Source: JANWHZ01 sp041487535 (lineage in GTDB: Bacteria; Patescibacteriota; Saccharimonadia; Saccharimonadales; UBA4665). From it: a DNA stretch of 15,665 nt. Below, one piece after another: positions 1 through 6,331 of this stretch. Position 1 is the stretch's first letter. Every line of letters begins with the position of its first letter. The translations under genes and the position numbers were made by a program. The notes below the pieces were generated by a model. That model was not told the origin of the DNA. It was given only the letters and a program-made list of their open reading frames with translations, and ran no database searches. The DNA lies in the NCBI GenBank assembly GCA_041487535.1, contig JBGPNM010000024.1:1-15665 (forward strand). Direction: 5' to 3'.

Positions 1-17
1 ATATGAGCCTCTTTTTC

Positions 18-70
18 TTGTTTGTTTTGTTCTTACAAACAAAGGATAACAGGGCTTACGCCCTGTTATC
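18..70. terminator. Double hairpin, possible terminator of a minus-strand gene
   Basis: A perfect 11-bp stem (GATAACAGGGC at 45-55 with GCCCTGTTATC at 60-70, 4-nt loop TTAC) lies next to a weaker 8-bp stem (18-25 with 35-42). Read on the minus strand, the strong stem is followed by CTTTGTTTGT, which is T-rich but not a pure U-run. The best reading is a terminator for leftward transcription from the minus-strand ORFs on its right. On the plus strand there is no U-tract after it. The function is inferred. Confidence 0.45.
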
Positions 71-351
71 TAGCAGACAGAAAGGAGGCTCTTATGTCGA
101 ACTGGGGTTAAGTCTAGAGAAACTCTGCGGTTTTTGCATGGCTAAAGCGATGCTCGAGGCGCTGAACATGGAACAATCACGCTACGCTGCGCTCCAGATA
201 GGCACGGCTCAAGTACGGTTCAATTCGGGCTGAGTGCTCAGCGTCGATAATCCGTATTGCCCCTTGGACACTCCCGGTTTTCTGCGTTAACAATTCCACA
301 AGGGAGGCAGAGGCTCTTGCCGGCGTTTCCGCGGCAACATACAATCCATGC
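71..351. other. Region without a convincing intact gene
   Basis: This stretch holds no ORF I can assign. On the + strand AAAGGAGG (81-88) precedes ATG at 94, but that frame stops after five codons (M-S-N-W-G). A 31-codon + frame starts at ATG 138. A 25-codon minus frame occupies 92-169. The minus frame at 177-359 has protein-like composition and is listed separately as a possible gene remnant. None of the shorter frames has supporting homology I can recognise. Confidence 0.4.
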
Positions 352-359
352 TCATAGCC
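177..359 (-). pseudogene. Possible +1-frame continuation of the 352-864 protein
   Basis: On the minus strand a second frame is open from just after a TAA at 392-390 to a TGA at 179-177. It overlaps the end of the upstream ORF and is offset from it by +1. Its translation looks like real protein (for example YEHGLYVAAETPARA, then GAIRIIDAEHSARIEPYL) and is rich in G-starting codons. It has no ATG; the only candidate start is TTG at 344, without a Shine-Dalgarno sequence. This suggests the C-terminal part of the upstream protein separated by a frameshift (mutation, sequencing error or programmed slip). If joined at TTT-AGG-C (363-357), the product would be about 228 residues. I do not recognise the family. 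Confidence 0.35.
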
Positions 360-864
360 TAAAGTACCATTGTTTGTCGGCGCTTGACTTTAATGTAACG
401 TTTAACGGTTCGGCAGCCAGTGTGTTTTTGTTCACAATGACGTCGAACGCTCCGAGCGCGGTACCACCGAGCCCTACTTCAATGAGTATCTTGCTTTCTA
501 CCGTCCCGCGGAACGTTTCGCTGCCGTCCGCGTACGCTTGGTCGTCAGGAACCAGAGCGCCAAGTAGTCGGGAGAGTGCATACCGCGCGGCCACGAGCAC
601 GAGCAGCTGCTCGGTTTCGTGGGTACGGAGGCCGTTTGTCATCGCTTCGGAGGTAGATCGTGCTAAAGCGGCTGTTCTATTCGCGCGGTCATGAAATCGG
701 GATGCAATGCTTCTTGTCACACTTGGCGGCGCATCTTTGTCGGATATCCTTGCATACCAGCACGCAATGTCTGCGTCAAGTAGTCCCAACGGGATAATAG
801 CCAGTCCGCTAAGGTTGACGGCGTTTTCTGCAGCTTCCCTACCAGTTGTTGGTACGAACCCCAT
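352..864 (-). CDS. Hypothetical protein, unrecognised family
   Basis: This is a 170-codon minus-strand ORF starting at ATG 864-862; an in-frame TGA at 885-883 limits the start to that ATG or one further in. The translation has alternating amphipathic helices and glycine-rich turns (VNLSGLAIIPLGLLDADI near residues 17-34, ILIEVGLGGTALGAFDVIV near 125-143), typical of a soluble alpha/beta protein rather than random antisense. No catalytic motif, signal peptide or clear membrane segment is visible, and no Shine-Dalgarno sequence precedes the ATG. The gene points away from the ribosomal operon and is divergent from the small membrane protein at 961. Its end overlaps another open frame, so it may be frameshifted. 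Coding status is likely but not certain. Confidence 0.5.
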   Translation of the reverse strand: MGFVPTTGREAAENAVNLSGLAIIPLGLLDADIACWYARISDKDAPPSVTRSIASRFHDRANRTAALARSTSEAMTNGLRTHETEQLLVLVAARYALSRLLGALVPDDQAYADGSETFRGTVESKILIEVGLGGTALGAFDVIVNKNTLAAEPLNVTLKSSADKQWYFRL

Positions 865-906
865 AGAATATACACTAACATATCATTGCCAATGTGCAAC
901 GATGGC

Positions 907-916
907 AGGTATACCT
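907..916. promoter_or_regulatory. Perfect 10-bp palindrome in a divergent intergenic region
   Basis: AGGTATACCT is self-complementary and lies between two divergent genes (352-864 minus, 961-1254 plus). Nearby, CATTGCCAATG (884-894) is another inverted repeat. Such symmetry fits an operator, but no regulator is encoded nearby and short palindromes arise by chance. Confidence 0.2.
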
Positions 917-960
917 ATGCGAGATATTTCTTGTTGATGCGCATGGCGTATGCTTCAATA

Positions 961-1254
961 ATGGTAATGGCAAAAACAAAGTCTAGCGCTGCTAAAACCC
1001 GCCGGCGGCCGGCTGAGCTGGACAGCGTCTATGTCCTGAAGCTGGTGCTGTATCTTGTCGTCGGCACACTTTGGTTGCGTGTAGCCAATGGGTCTGGCAC
1101 GTCCCAGGTGCCTATCCCCGTAGGCTTTATTCTTGGCCTGCTGTTTGCGATGCACGACCATTTTAGAATTGACCGGAAGATTGAGTATGCAGTGCTGCTG
1201 GTGGCGATGCTGGTAGGGTTCTGGACGCAGGTCGGTGTGTATATCACATATTAG
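961..1254 (+). CDS. Small membrane protein, about 95-97 residues, unknown function
   Basis: The frame is open from 886, but the credible protein starts at ATG 961 or ATG 967 (MAKTKSS...), because the codons before it look non-coding. From ATG 967 there is a basic N-terminus (KTKSSAAKTRRRP) and then three hydrophobic segments: about residues 21-39 (VYVLKLVLYLVVGTLWLRV), 52-66 (IPVGFILGLLFAM) and 73-94 (IEYAVLLVAMLVGFWTQVGVYI). The charged stretch HDHFRIDRK joins the last two. No Shine-Dalgarno sequence is visible before either ATG. The gene ends 22 nt before the -35 of the ribosomal operon promoter. It is most likely an inner-membrane protein with no recognisable domain. Confidence 0.65.
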   Translation: MVMAKTKSSAAKTRRRPAELDSVYVLKLVLYLVVGTLWLRVANGSGTSQVPIPVGFILGLLFAMHDHFRIDRKIEYAVLLVAMLVGFWTQVGVYITY

Positions 1255-1276
1255 TCGCCGTAATATTTGCAACACA

Positions 1277-1306
1277 TTGACAGAAGTTATCTAGACGTGT
1301 TATTCT
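1277..1306 (+). promoter_or_regulatory. Promoter of the ribosomal protein operon
   Basis: A perfect -35 box TTGACA (1277-1282) is followed after 18 nt by TATTCT (1301-1306), a close match to the sigma-70 -10 hexamer. Transcription would begin near 1313, giving a leader of roughly 150 nt before rplC. It is the best promoter match upstream of rplC and lies just after the preceding gene. Confidence 0.7.
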
Positions 1307-1312
1307 TATACA

Positions 1313-1461
1313 AGTCATAAAGTTCACAACTTGGTGAATGTCACAGGTCTATCCAATAACAGGGGTAGAAACCGTCCATCACCAAGCATTTTTATGCACC
1401 GCCCGCACGCTTAACAAGTTGCGCGGGACTTACCAATAGTAGTATTTAAGTTGAGGTAACT
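1313..1461 (+). promoter_or_regulatory. Structured 5' leader of the L3 operon
   Basis: The leader contains a perfect 8-bp long-range stem, CTTGGTGA (1330-1337) with TCACCAAG (1379-1386), enclosing about 40 nt. A GC-rich hairpin follows (1402-1427, CCCGCAC with GCGCGGG, one mismatch, inner CTT/AAG). The rplC Shine-Dalgarno GAGGT (1453-1457) follows. Ribosomal-protein operon leaders are commonly bound by one of their own products (L4 in the E. coli S10 operon). Autoregulation here is inferred, and the binding protein is unknown. Confidence 0.45.
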
Positions 1462-2079
1462 ATGAAAGCGCTTATTACTCGGAAGGTCGGTATGACTAGT
1501 GCCATCAGTGATGATGGTGTTGTGTCTGCAGTGACCTTGCTTTCCGCTAGTCCCAACGTTGTCACGCAAATTAAGTCGTCAGAAACTGACGGCTATAGCG
1601 CGGTGCAAGTTGGGTTTGAAGAGGCCAAGAGCCAAAACGTCAACAAGGCCCAAGTTGGCCATTTTACGGCTGCCGGCATGCTCCCGAAGATTATTCGCGA
1701 GTTCCGCACGCCGCAAGCCCCTGAAGACCTCGAAGTTGGACAAAAAATCAACCTCGAGGTTTTTTCAGTTGGCGACGTTGTGGATGTAACAGGAGTAAGC
1801 AAAGGCAAAGGCTGGGCGGGCACCATCAAGCGGCACAACTTCCAGCGCGGCCGCAAAACGCACGGCGGCCGCAGCTACCGCCGCGTCGGTTCTATCGGCT
1901 CTATGTACCCCCAGAAGATCTTTAAGGGTAAGCGTATGGCCGGACAAATGGGCCACGAACAGGTAACCGTCAAGAATTTGACCGTAGCGCTCGTTGATGC
2001 TGAGCACAATATTATCGGCGTAAGCGGCGCTGTGCCGGGTCCGCGCAAGGGCATCGTTATTCTGAAGGGAGCCAAGTGA
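1462..2079 (+). CDS. rplC: 50S ribosomal protein L3
   Basis: L3 binds 23S rRNA early in 50S assembly and sends a long loop toward the peptidyl-transferase centre. The 205-residue translation has the family start MKALITRKVGMT, the SKGKGWAGTIKRHNF segment (113-127), the loop HGGRSYRRVGSIG (134-146) and KGKRMAGQMG (155-164), all diagnostic. Length is normal for bacterial L3. The start is ATG 1462 behind GAGGT. It is the first gene of the operon; the usual upstream partner rpsJ (S10) is not present. The E. coli GQNQTPG segment carrying the methylated Gln is replaced by GSMYPQK. Its TGA stop shares one base with the next start. Confidence 0.97.
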   Translation: MKALITRKVGMTSAISDDGVVSAVTLLSASPNVVTQIKSSETDGYSAVQVGFEEAKSQNVNKAQVGHFTAAGMLPKIIREFRTPQAPEDLEVGQKINLEVFSVGDVVDVTGVSKGKGWAGTIKRHNFQRGRKTHGGRSYRRVGSIGSMYPQKIFKGKRMAGQMGHEQVTVKNLTVALVDAEHNIIGVSGAVPGPRKGIVILKGAK

Positions 2080-2747
2080 TGGATGCGCTAACCTACACCA
2101 AGACAGGCACGAAGGTCGCAACTGCCACCAAGCTCGACACCGCTGTCTTTACGGTCGTGCCGACGAACCACGAGCTTCTGAAGCTTGCGTATACGACATA
2201 CTTAGCAAACGGCCGCGAGAATCTGGCAATCACCAAGACCCGCGGCCTTGTCAGGGGCGGCGGCAAGAAGCCATGGCAACAAAAAGGTACAGGCCGGGCC
2301 CGTGTCGGCTCCAGCCGTGTCCCTAACTGGCGCGGCGGCGGAATCGCCTTCGGCCCGACCGGCCAGGAAAACTATTCGATGCGTCTGCCGGTAAAAGCTA
2401 AGCGGCTGGCACTCCGCCAAGCGCTCAGTCTGGCCGCTGCCGACAAGAAAATCCGGGTGATCGAGGCATTTGAGCCGAAAGATGCCAAAGTCAGCCAAAC
2501 GGTTGACCTGCTGCAGAAGCTTGACGCGAAGGGTAACGTGCTGCTTGTCGTCAGCGAAAAGAACGAACATATCGAGCGCGCTACCCGTAACGTACCAAGC
2601 CTGACAATTTCCCACGCCAACTATTTGAACGTGTTTACGGTTTTGAACGCAGATGCGATTGTGCTGACCAAGCCGGCGCTCGACATGGTGTCTGCCTGGC
2701 TCGGCGTGGTGCCGAAAGCAGCTGCCGCCGAAGGAGACAAGTCATGA
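2079..2747 (+). CDS. rplD: 50S ribosomal protein L4
   Basis: L4 is a 23S rRNA-binding protein whose extended loop lines the nascent peptide exit tunnel. In E. coli it also represses its own operon. The hallmark loop TRGLVRGGGKKPWQQKGTGR (54-73) and WRGGGIAFGP (84-93) are present. I chose ATG 2079, 8 nt after AAGGGA (2065-2070), giving 222 residues. A GTG at 2076 in the same frame would add one residue. The start overlaps the L3 stop by one base, and the end overlaps rplW by 4 nt (ATGA), so all three are probably translated as a coupled set. The C-terminus is a short Ala/Asp/Lys tail. Confidence 0.97.
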   Translation: MDALTYTKTGTKVATATKLDTAVFTVVPTNHELLKLAYTTYLANGRENLAITKTRGLVRGGGKKPWQQKGTGRARVGSSRVPNWRGGGIAFGPTGQENYSMRLPVKAKRLALRQALSLAAADKKIRVIEAFEPKDAKVSQTVDLLQKLDAKGNVLLVVSEKNEHIERATRNVPSLTISHANYLNVFTVLNADAIVLTKPALDMVSAWLGVVPKAAAAEGDKS

Positions 2748-3196
2748 GCAAGCTGCTAGTCCTGAAGCCGCGGCTCAGCGAGCGGACGTACGCGCAGGCA
2801 CAGACAGGTAATGTGTACGTCTTTACGGTGGCAAAGGACGCTACCAAGCATACGGTTGCCCGTGCGGTAGAAGCGCAATTTGACGTGCAGGTCGAGGCGG
2901 TAAACGTCGCCAATGTTAAAGGCAAGCCGAAGAGTACGATTTCTCTTACCGGCCATCGCCGCGGCAACGTCGGTGCCCGCAGCGACACCAAGAAGGCCTA
3001 CGTCAAGCTTGCCAAAGGCTTTAGCCTGCCAGTCTTCGCGGCCGTTGAAGAGACGGAAGAGAAAGAACAAGCACTCCAGGAGAAGGCCGACAAAGCTATG
3101 ACCAAACAACTGCGTGAGCAAAGCAAAAAGCCAACGGTCGCTGGTAAAACAGCCGGACGGGGTTTAAGAATGTTCAAGAAGCAGGGAGATAAGTAA
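2744..3196 (+). CDS. rplW: 50S ribosomal protein L23 with a C-terminal extension
   Basis: L23 sits at the tunnel exit and docks trigger factor and SRP. Residues 1-95 match the family: LKPRLSERTYAQ near the N-terminus, then VEAQFDVQVEAVNVANVKGK and the GRR-like HRRGNVGARSDTKKAYVKL. Family members are normally about 95-100 residues. This one has 150, with a highly charged tail from about residue 100 (VEETEEKEQALQEKADKA..., ending basic) that would probably be helical. AAGGAG (2731-2736) precedes the start. Its TAA stop overlaps the ATG of a small ORF carrying the first copy of the repeated element. Confidence 0.95.
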   Translation: MSKLLVLKPRLSERTYAQAQTGNVYVFTVAKDATKHTVARAVEAQFDVQVEAVNVANVKGKPKSTISLTGHRRGNVGARSDTKKAYVKLAKGFSLPVFAAVEETEEKEQALQEKADKAMTKQLREQSKKPTVAGKTAGRGLRMFKKQGDK

Positions 3197-3309
3197 TGAA
3201 CCTCCATGAGTTTAGTAGGGAAAAGAGCAGCCCGAGCTTGGATTCATTCCAAGCCCGGCGCGATGAGAAAAACCGTCAGGTTTGTCTCATAAACCGGAGG
3301 TGCAGATAA
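3196..3309 (+). CDS. Small ORF 1 containing the repeated element (37 residues)
   Basis: ATG 3196 overlaps the L23 stop (taATG), and the TAA at 3307-3309 overlaps the rplB ATG by one base. The frame therefore bridges the two genes exactly. The translation contains EKSSPSLDSFQ (residues 9-19) and RRDEKNRQVCL (21-31), shared with small ORF 2 at 6328 and partly with small ORF 3 at 7722. I do not recognise the peptide in any family. The nucleotides fold into two hairpins whose pairing, not the peptide, is what the copies conserve. The ORF may therefore serve to keep ribosomes running through the structure rather than to make a functional protein. Confidence 0.4.
   Translation: MNLHEFSREKSSPSLDSFQARRDEKNRQVCLINRRCR
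3217..3290 (+). repeat. Repeated two-hairpin element, copy 1 (before rplB)
   Basis: Starts AGGGAAAAGAGCAG. Hairpin 1 spans 3232-3258: a 7-bp stem GCTTGGA/TCCAAGC with loop TTCAT, then an A-C mismatch and CCG/CGG. Hairpin 2 spans 3263-3290: ATGAGAAAAACC pairs with GGTTTGTCTCAT around loop GTCA, with one A-G mismatch in 12. The rplB Shine-Dalgarno (CGGAGG, 3295-3300) begins 5 nt after it. There is no U-run, so it is not an intrinsic terminator. Copy 2 differs at only two positions. Confidence 0.9.
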
Positions 3310-4145
3310 TGGCTATTCGCACGTACAATCCGACCAGCCCTGCGCGGCGCGGCATGACGACGCAGAATTTTGATGATGTCACCACGAAGAAGCCAATTCG
3401 CTCGTTGCTGGTGCCCCAGCGCCGCGGCAGCGGCCGCAATAACCAGGGCCGCATTACGACCCGCCACAAAGGCGGCGGTGCGCAATCCTTCTACCGTTTG
3501 GTCAACTTCCGTCTTGCCAGCGCTACGAGCGCCACTATCGAACAGATCGAATACGATCCCAACCGCAGCGCCAGGATCGCACGTATCAAAGAAAAGAACG
3601 GCACCTATCACTACATACTTGCTGCGAACGGGATGAAAGTCGGCCAGATAATCAGCAGCGGCGAAGGGGCGGCGATCGAAACAGGCAACCGCCTACCGTT
3701 ACAAAATATCCCGATTGGCAGCGCCATTCACGCCATCGAATTACAGCCGGGCCGCGGCGCTCAAATTGTCCGCGCCGCAGGTAACACGGCTCAGCTGATG
3801 GCCAAGGAAGATGGGTACGCCCAGGTGCGTTTGCCGAGCGGCGAAGTGCGCCTCTTTAACCTTGCATGTTCGGCAAGCATCGGCGTTGTCGGTAACGACC
3901 AGCACCAGAACGTCAAAATCGGCAAAGCCGGCCGCAGCCGCCATCTTGGCATACGCCCGGGCGTGCGCGGTGTCGTTATGAATGCTGTTGACCACCCGCA
4001 CGGTGGTGGTGACGGTGGCCGGCATCGCATGGCGAAGGCGCCGCGTACGCCGTGGGGACAGAAGACCTTAGGGTTTAAGACCCGCCGCCGCAAGAGCACC
4101 GCACAGTTTATTGTAAAAAGCCGTCACGCGGCCAAGAGGAAGTAA
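3309..4145 (+). CDS. rplB: 50S ribosomal protein L2
   Basis: L2 is a core 23S rRNA-binding protein needed for subunit joining and peptidyl-transferase function. The 278-residue protein begins MAIRTYNPTSPARRG and contains the RNA-binding NNQGRITTRHKGGG region and, near the C-terminus, the invariant HPHGGGDGGRHR (229-240) followed by the TPWG...KTRRRK tail. The start at ATG 3309 is set by CGGAGG 9 nt upstream and by the family N-terminus. A longer in-frame reading from 3282 would translate the repeated hairpin and is rejected. Length matches the family (about 275). Confidence 0.97.
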   Translation: MAIRTYNPTSPARRGMTTQNFDDVTTKKPIRSLLVPQRRGSGRNNQGRITTRHKGGGAQSFYRLVNFRLASATSATIEQIEYDPNRSARIARIKEKNGTYHYILAANGMKVGQIISSGEGAAIETGNRLPLQNIPIGSAIHAIELQPGRGAQIVRAAGNTAQLMAKEDGYAQVRLPSGEVRLFNLACSASIGVVGNDQHQNVKIGKAGRSRHLGIRPGVRGVVMNAVDHPHGGGDGGRHRMAKAPRTPWGQKTLGFKTRRRKSTAQFIVKSRHAAKRK

Positions 4146-4153
4146 GGTAGTAT

Positions 4154-4429
4154 ATGAGTCGCTCACTAAAAAAAGGACCATACGTCGACTTCAAGTTGGC
4201 AAAGAAGATCGCAGCGCTCGGTTCTTCAGATCGGACAATTATAAAGACCTGGGCGCGCGCCAGCACGGTCAGCCCTGAGTTTGTCGGCCGCACGGTGGCT
4301 GTCCATAACGGCAAAGTGCACGTGCCGGTGTTTATTACGGAGAATATGGTCGGTCATAAGCTCGGTGAATTTTCGCCGACTCGCAAGTTCCGCAGCCATG
4401 GCGGCAAATCCGCGAAAGGAACGGCGTAA
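4154..4429 (+). CDS. rpsS: 30S ribosomal protein S19
   Basis: S19 forms a complex with S13 in the 30S head and contacts the A-site region. The 91-residue translation has the family opening MSRSLKKGPYVD, then IKTWARASTVSPEFVGRTVAVHNGK and the closing VGHKLGEFSPTRKFRSHGGK, all diagnostic and at normal length. It starts 8 nt after the L2 stop and ends 3 nt before rplV. Nothing unusual is visible. Confidence 0.97.
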   Translation: MSRSLKKGPYVDFKLAKKIAALGSSDRTIIKTWARASTVSPEFVGRTVAVHNGKVHVPVFITENMVGHKLGEFSPTRKFRSHGGKSAKGTA

Positions 4430-4432
4430 ACT

Positions 4433-4813
4433 ATGTCAGTCATCGCAGTTGCCAAAGGCGTTCGTATGAGCCCGCGCAAAGTCGGTGTGGTGGTCAGCCT
4501 CGTGCGCGGCCGCACCGTTGCCGATGCTCTGGTCATCCTGGAGCATACGCCGCGCCGCAGCGCCATTGCAGTCAAGAAGGTCGTTGCCAGCGCTAAAGCC
4601 AATGCCGATCATAACCACAACCTCAAGCCGGATACCTTACGCATCGTGGAAATCAGCGTTTCGCCTGGTACTCGCCTGAAACGGTTCCGGCCTGCCGCAC
4701 ACGGAAGGGCGCTGCCGTTTCAACGCAAGACTTCACATATCCGCGTCGTTGTTGATGGTGAAGCACGTCAGGCCAAGAAGCCGGCTAAGCCAGCCACGAA
4801 GGAGACAAAGTAA
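4433..4813 (+). CDS. rplV: 50S ribosomal protein L22
   Basis: L22 contacts all 23S rRNA domains, and its beta-hairpin lines the exit tunnel near the macrolide site. The sequence shows AVAKGVRMSPRKVGVVVSLVRG at the start, then the hairpin PGTRLKRFRPAAHGRALPFQRKTSHI (about residues 78-103). After residue 110 there is a short Lys/Pro/Ala tail (KKPAKPATKETK) that makes it 126 residues, slightly longer than the usual 110. AAAGGA (4415-4420) is the likely Shine-Dalgarno. Its TAA overlaps the rpsC ATG (taATG). Confidence 0.96.
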   Translation: MSVIAVAKGVRMSPRKVGVVVSLVRGRTVADALVILEHTPRRSAIAVKKVVASAKANADHNHNLKPDTLRIVEISVSPGTRLKRFRPAAHGRALPFQRKTSHIRVVVDGEARQAKKPAKPATKETK

Positions 4814-5442
4814 TGGGCCAGAAGGTCAATCCAATATCAATGCGCCTGCAGGTCAACAAAGATTGGCGCAGCAAGTGGTTTGCGGACAAGCGCGACTACG
4901 CCAAGTTCTTGGGTGCCGACCTGACTGTGCGAAAACTCATTCAGGATAAGGTCGGCTCGCGCGGCGCGGTGAACCGCGTAGAAATCGCCCGTACCGCCAA
5001 CCTCGTGACCGTCACGATTAATACCGCAAAAGCAGGCGTTGTTATCGGTCGCGGCGGCTCAGGTGCGCAAGAATTGAAAGACACGATCGAGAAGATTTAC
5101 GGCATTCCGGTGCGGGTAAACATAGAGGAAGTCAAGAAGCCGGAGCTCTACGCTAAATTGGTTGCAGAGAATATCGCTCACCAGCTGGAGCGCCGTATCA
5201 GCTTCCGGCGCGCGATCAAATCAACCGCCGCCAGCACCATGCGCGCCGGCGCCAAAGGCATCCGTATACAAGTTGCCGGACGTCTAAACGGTGCCGAGAT
5301 GTCGCGCCGCGAAAAAGAAGTGGCCGGATCAGTACCGCTGCATACGCTGCGGGCAGACATCGATTTTGCGCTGGTTCACGCTCAGACAGCCGCCGGCGTC
5401 ATCGGCGTGAAGGTGTGGATCTACAAGGGCGAGGTAGTGTAA
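4813..5442 (+). CDS. rpsC: 30S ribosomal protein S3
   Basis: S3 lies at the mRNA entry side of the 30S head and helps unwind incoming mRNA. It begins MGQKVNPISMRL. A KH domain carries the GXXG loop as GRGG (79-82, within VVIGRGGSG). The C-terminal domain includes the arginine-rich GRLNGAEMSRREKEVAGSVPLHTLRADIDFA and ends in GVIGVKVWIYKGEV. At 209 residues it is of typical length without a long tail. AAGGAG (4799-4804) precedes the start, and it is translationally coupled to rplV by a one-base overlap. Confidence 0.97.
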   Translation: MGQKVNPISMRLQVNKDWRSKWFADKRDYAKFLGADLTVRKLIQDKVGSRGAVNRVEIARTANLVTVTINTAKAGVVIGRGGSGAQELKDTIEKIYGIPVRVNIEEVKKPELYAKLVAENIAHQLERRISFRRAIKSTAASTMRAGAKGIRIQVAGRLNGAEMSRREKEVAGSVPLHTLRADIDFALVHAQTAAGVIGVKVWIYKGEVV

Positions 5443-5443
5443 C

Positions 5444-5857
5444 ATGTTGCTTCCTAACCGAACTAAGTTCCGCAAGGTACGCAAGGGCAAAATTCGTGGT
5501 GTCGCCACCAGCGGCAACTATATCGCCTTTGGGGACTTTGCGCTGCAGGCGCAGGGTCATGAACGCATTACCTCCCGGCAAATTGAGGCCGCCCGTCAGG
5601 CTATGACCCGCTACATCAAGCGCGGCGGCAAAATCTGGATCCGCATCTTCCCGCACACGCCGGTGACGCGCAAGCCGCAGGACGTGAAAATGGGCAGCGG
5701 CAAGGGCAATCCGGAGTTCTTCGTAGCCAAAGTCCGCCCCGGTACCATTCTATTTGAATTGCAGGGTGTTGACGTGACGGTCGCCCAGGAAGCGATGCGC
5801 CTCGCCAGTCACAAGCTGCCGGTGAAGACCAGGTTCCTAACCCGAGAGGAGGCATGA
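5444..5857 (+). CDS. rplP: 50S ribosomal protein L16
   Basis: L16 helps form the aminoacyl-tRNA site of the 50S subunit. The 137-residue translation contains MLLPNRTKFRK, ITSRQIEAARQA (42-53), GGKIWIRIFPHTPVT and MGSGKGNPEFFVAKVRPG, followed by the ASHKLPVKTRF ending, all diagnostic. The position matching the Arg hydroxylated in E. coli (R81) is Lys82 here (DVKMGSGKG). It begins one base after the rpsC stop. Its last codons carry AGGAGG (5847-5852), the ribosome binding site of rpmC. Confidence 0.97.
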   Translation: MLLPNRTKFRKVRKGKIRGVATSGNYIAFGDFALQAQGHERITSRQIEAARQAMTRYIKRGGKIWIRIFPHTPVTRKPQDVKMGSGKGNPEFFVAKVRPGTILFELQGVDVTVAQEAMRLASHKLPVKTRFLTREEA

Positions 5858-5861
5858 AGCT

Positions 5862-6062
5862 ATGAAAGTTGCCGACATCCGCAAATTATCAACTTCTGAC
5901 CTTGCCAGCGAGAGTACGAAATTACGCATCGAGATTACCGAGCTTAAGCGGCGTATGCATATGGGCGAACTGGATAATGTCCGGCTGATTCGCGGCAAGC
6001 GCAAGGATTTAGCCCGTATGTTAACTGTGCTTGGCGAACAACTCGCAAAGGAGGACATGTAA
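5862..6062 (+). CDS. rpmC: 50S ribosomal protein L29
   Basis: L29 is a small two-helix protein near the tunnel exit, next to L23. The 66-residue translation MKVADIRKLSTSDL... continues with ELKRRMHMGELDNVRLIRGKRKDLARMLTVL, matching the antiparallel coiled-coil and its RxxRKxIARxxTV-like signature. It starts 4 nt after the L16 stop and ends with taATG overlapping rpsQ. Length is normal. Confidence 0.93.
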   Translation: MKVADIRKLSTSDLASESTKLRIEITELKRRMHMGELDNVRLIRGKRKDLARMLTVLGEQLAKEDM

Positions 6063-6331
6063 TGACACGCACAATTATCGGAACCGTCTCTTCGAGTGCC
6101 GCCGACAAGACGATTGTCGTCACTGTCCGCACGCGCAAGACACACCCGATTTACCGCAAGCAGTACACGGTAAGCAAAAAGTTTATGGCGCACGACGAGC
6201 AGAACACCGCGCAAGTTGGTGATAAGGTAGCAATTGTCGAAACCCGGCCGCTGAGCGCCCGCAAACACTTCCGGCTGGAGCGAATCATCGAGAAGCCAAC
6301 GCTGCGCGATTCCGACAAGGAAATACTATGA
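6062..6331 (+). CDS. rpsQ: 30S ribosomal protein S17
   Basis: S17 is a primary 16S rRNA-binding protein with an OB fold. The 89-residue sequence shows IIGTVSSSAADKTIVVTVRTRKTHPIYRKQYTVSKKFMAHDE and then GDKVAIVETRPLSARKHFRLERII, the family core. AAAGGAGG (6047-6054) gives a strong ribosome binding site. Its TGA overlaps the ATG of small ORF 2 by 3 bases (ATGA). In E. coli the S10 operon ends at this gene and spc starts at the next, so the element copy after it sits at a classical operon boundary. Confidence 0.96.
   Translation: MTRTIIGTVSSSAADKTIVVTVRTRKTHPIYRKQYTVSKKFMAHDEQNTAQVGDKVAIVETRPLSARKHFRLERIIEKPTLRDSDKEIL

Noticed and set aside
3..233. 76-codon plus-strand ORF at the left edge
   Set aside because: It runs through the perfect hairpin at 45-70, and its composition is not protein-like; the good ribosome binding site inside is in another frame.
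170..240. Possible tRNA T-arm or tmRNA-like sequence around GGTTCAATTCGGGC
   Set aside because: No acceptor, D or anticodon arms can be built around it, and no tmRNA tag reading frame ending in an Ala-Leu-Ala-Ala-type signal is present.
257..694. 145-codon plus-strand ORF opposite the 352-864 gene
   Set aside because: The translation is low-complexity and Ser/Arg-rich (antisense-like), while the minus-strand frame looks like real protein.
3221..3229. boxA-like TGCTCTTTT on the minus strand of each element
   Set aside because: It is on the strand opposite to operon transcription, so an antitermination role is unlikely; probably coincidence.
3263..3290. Hairpin 2 as an intrinsic terminator
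   Set aside because: No U-run follows in any copy, and essential ribosomal genes continue directly downstream.
3282..3308. Longer N-terminus for L2 from 3282, with similar extensions for L14 (6414) and S14 (7783)
   Set aside because: These extensions translate the hairpin element, do not match the family N-termini, and a good Shine-Dalgarno lies next to each internal ATG.
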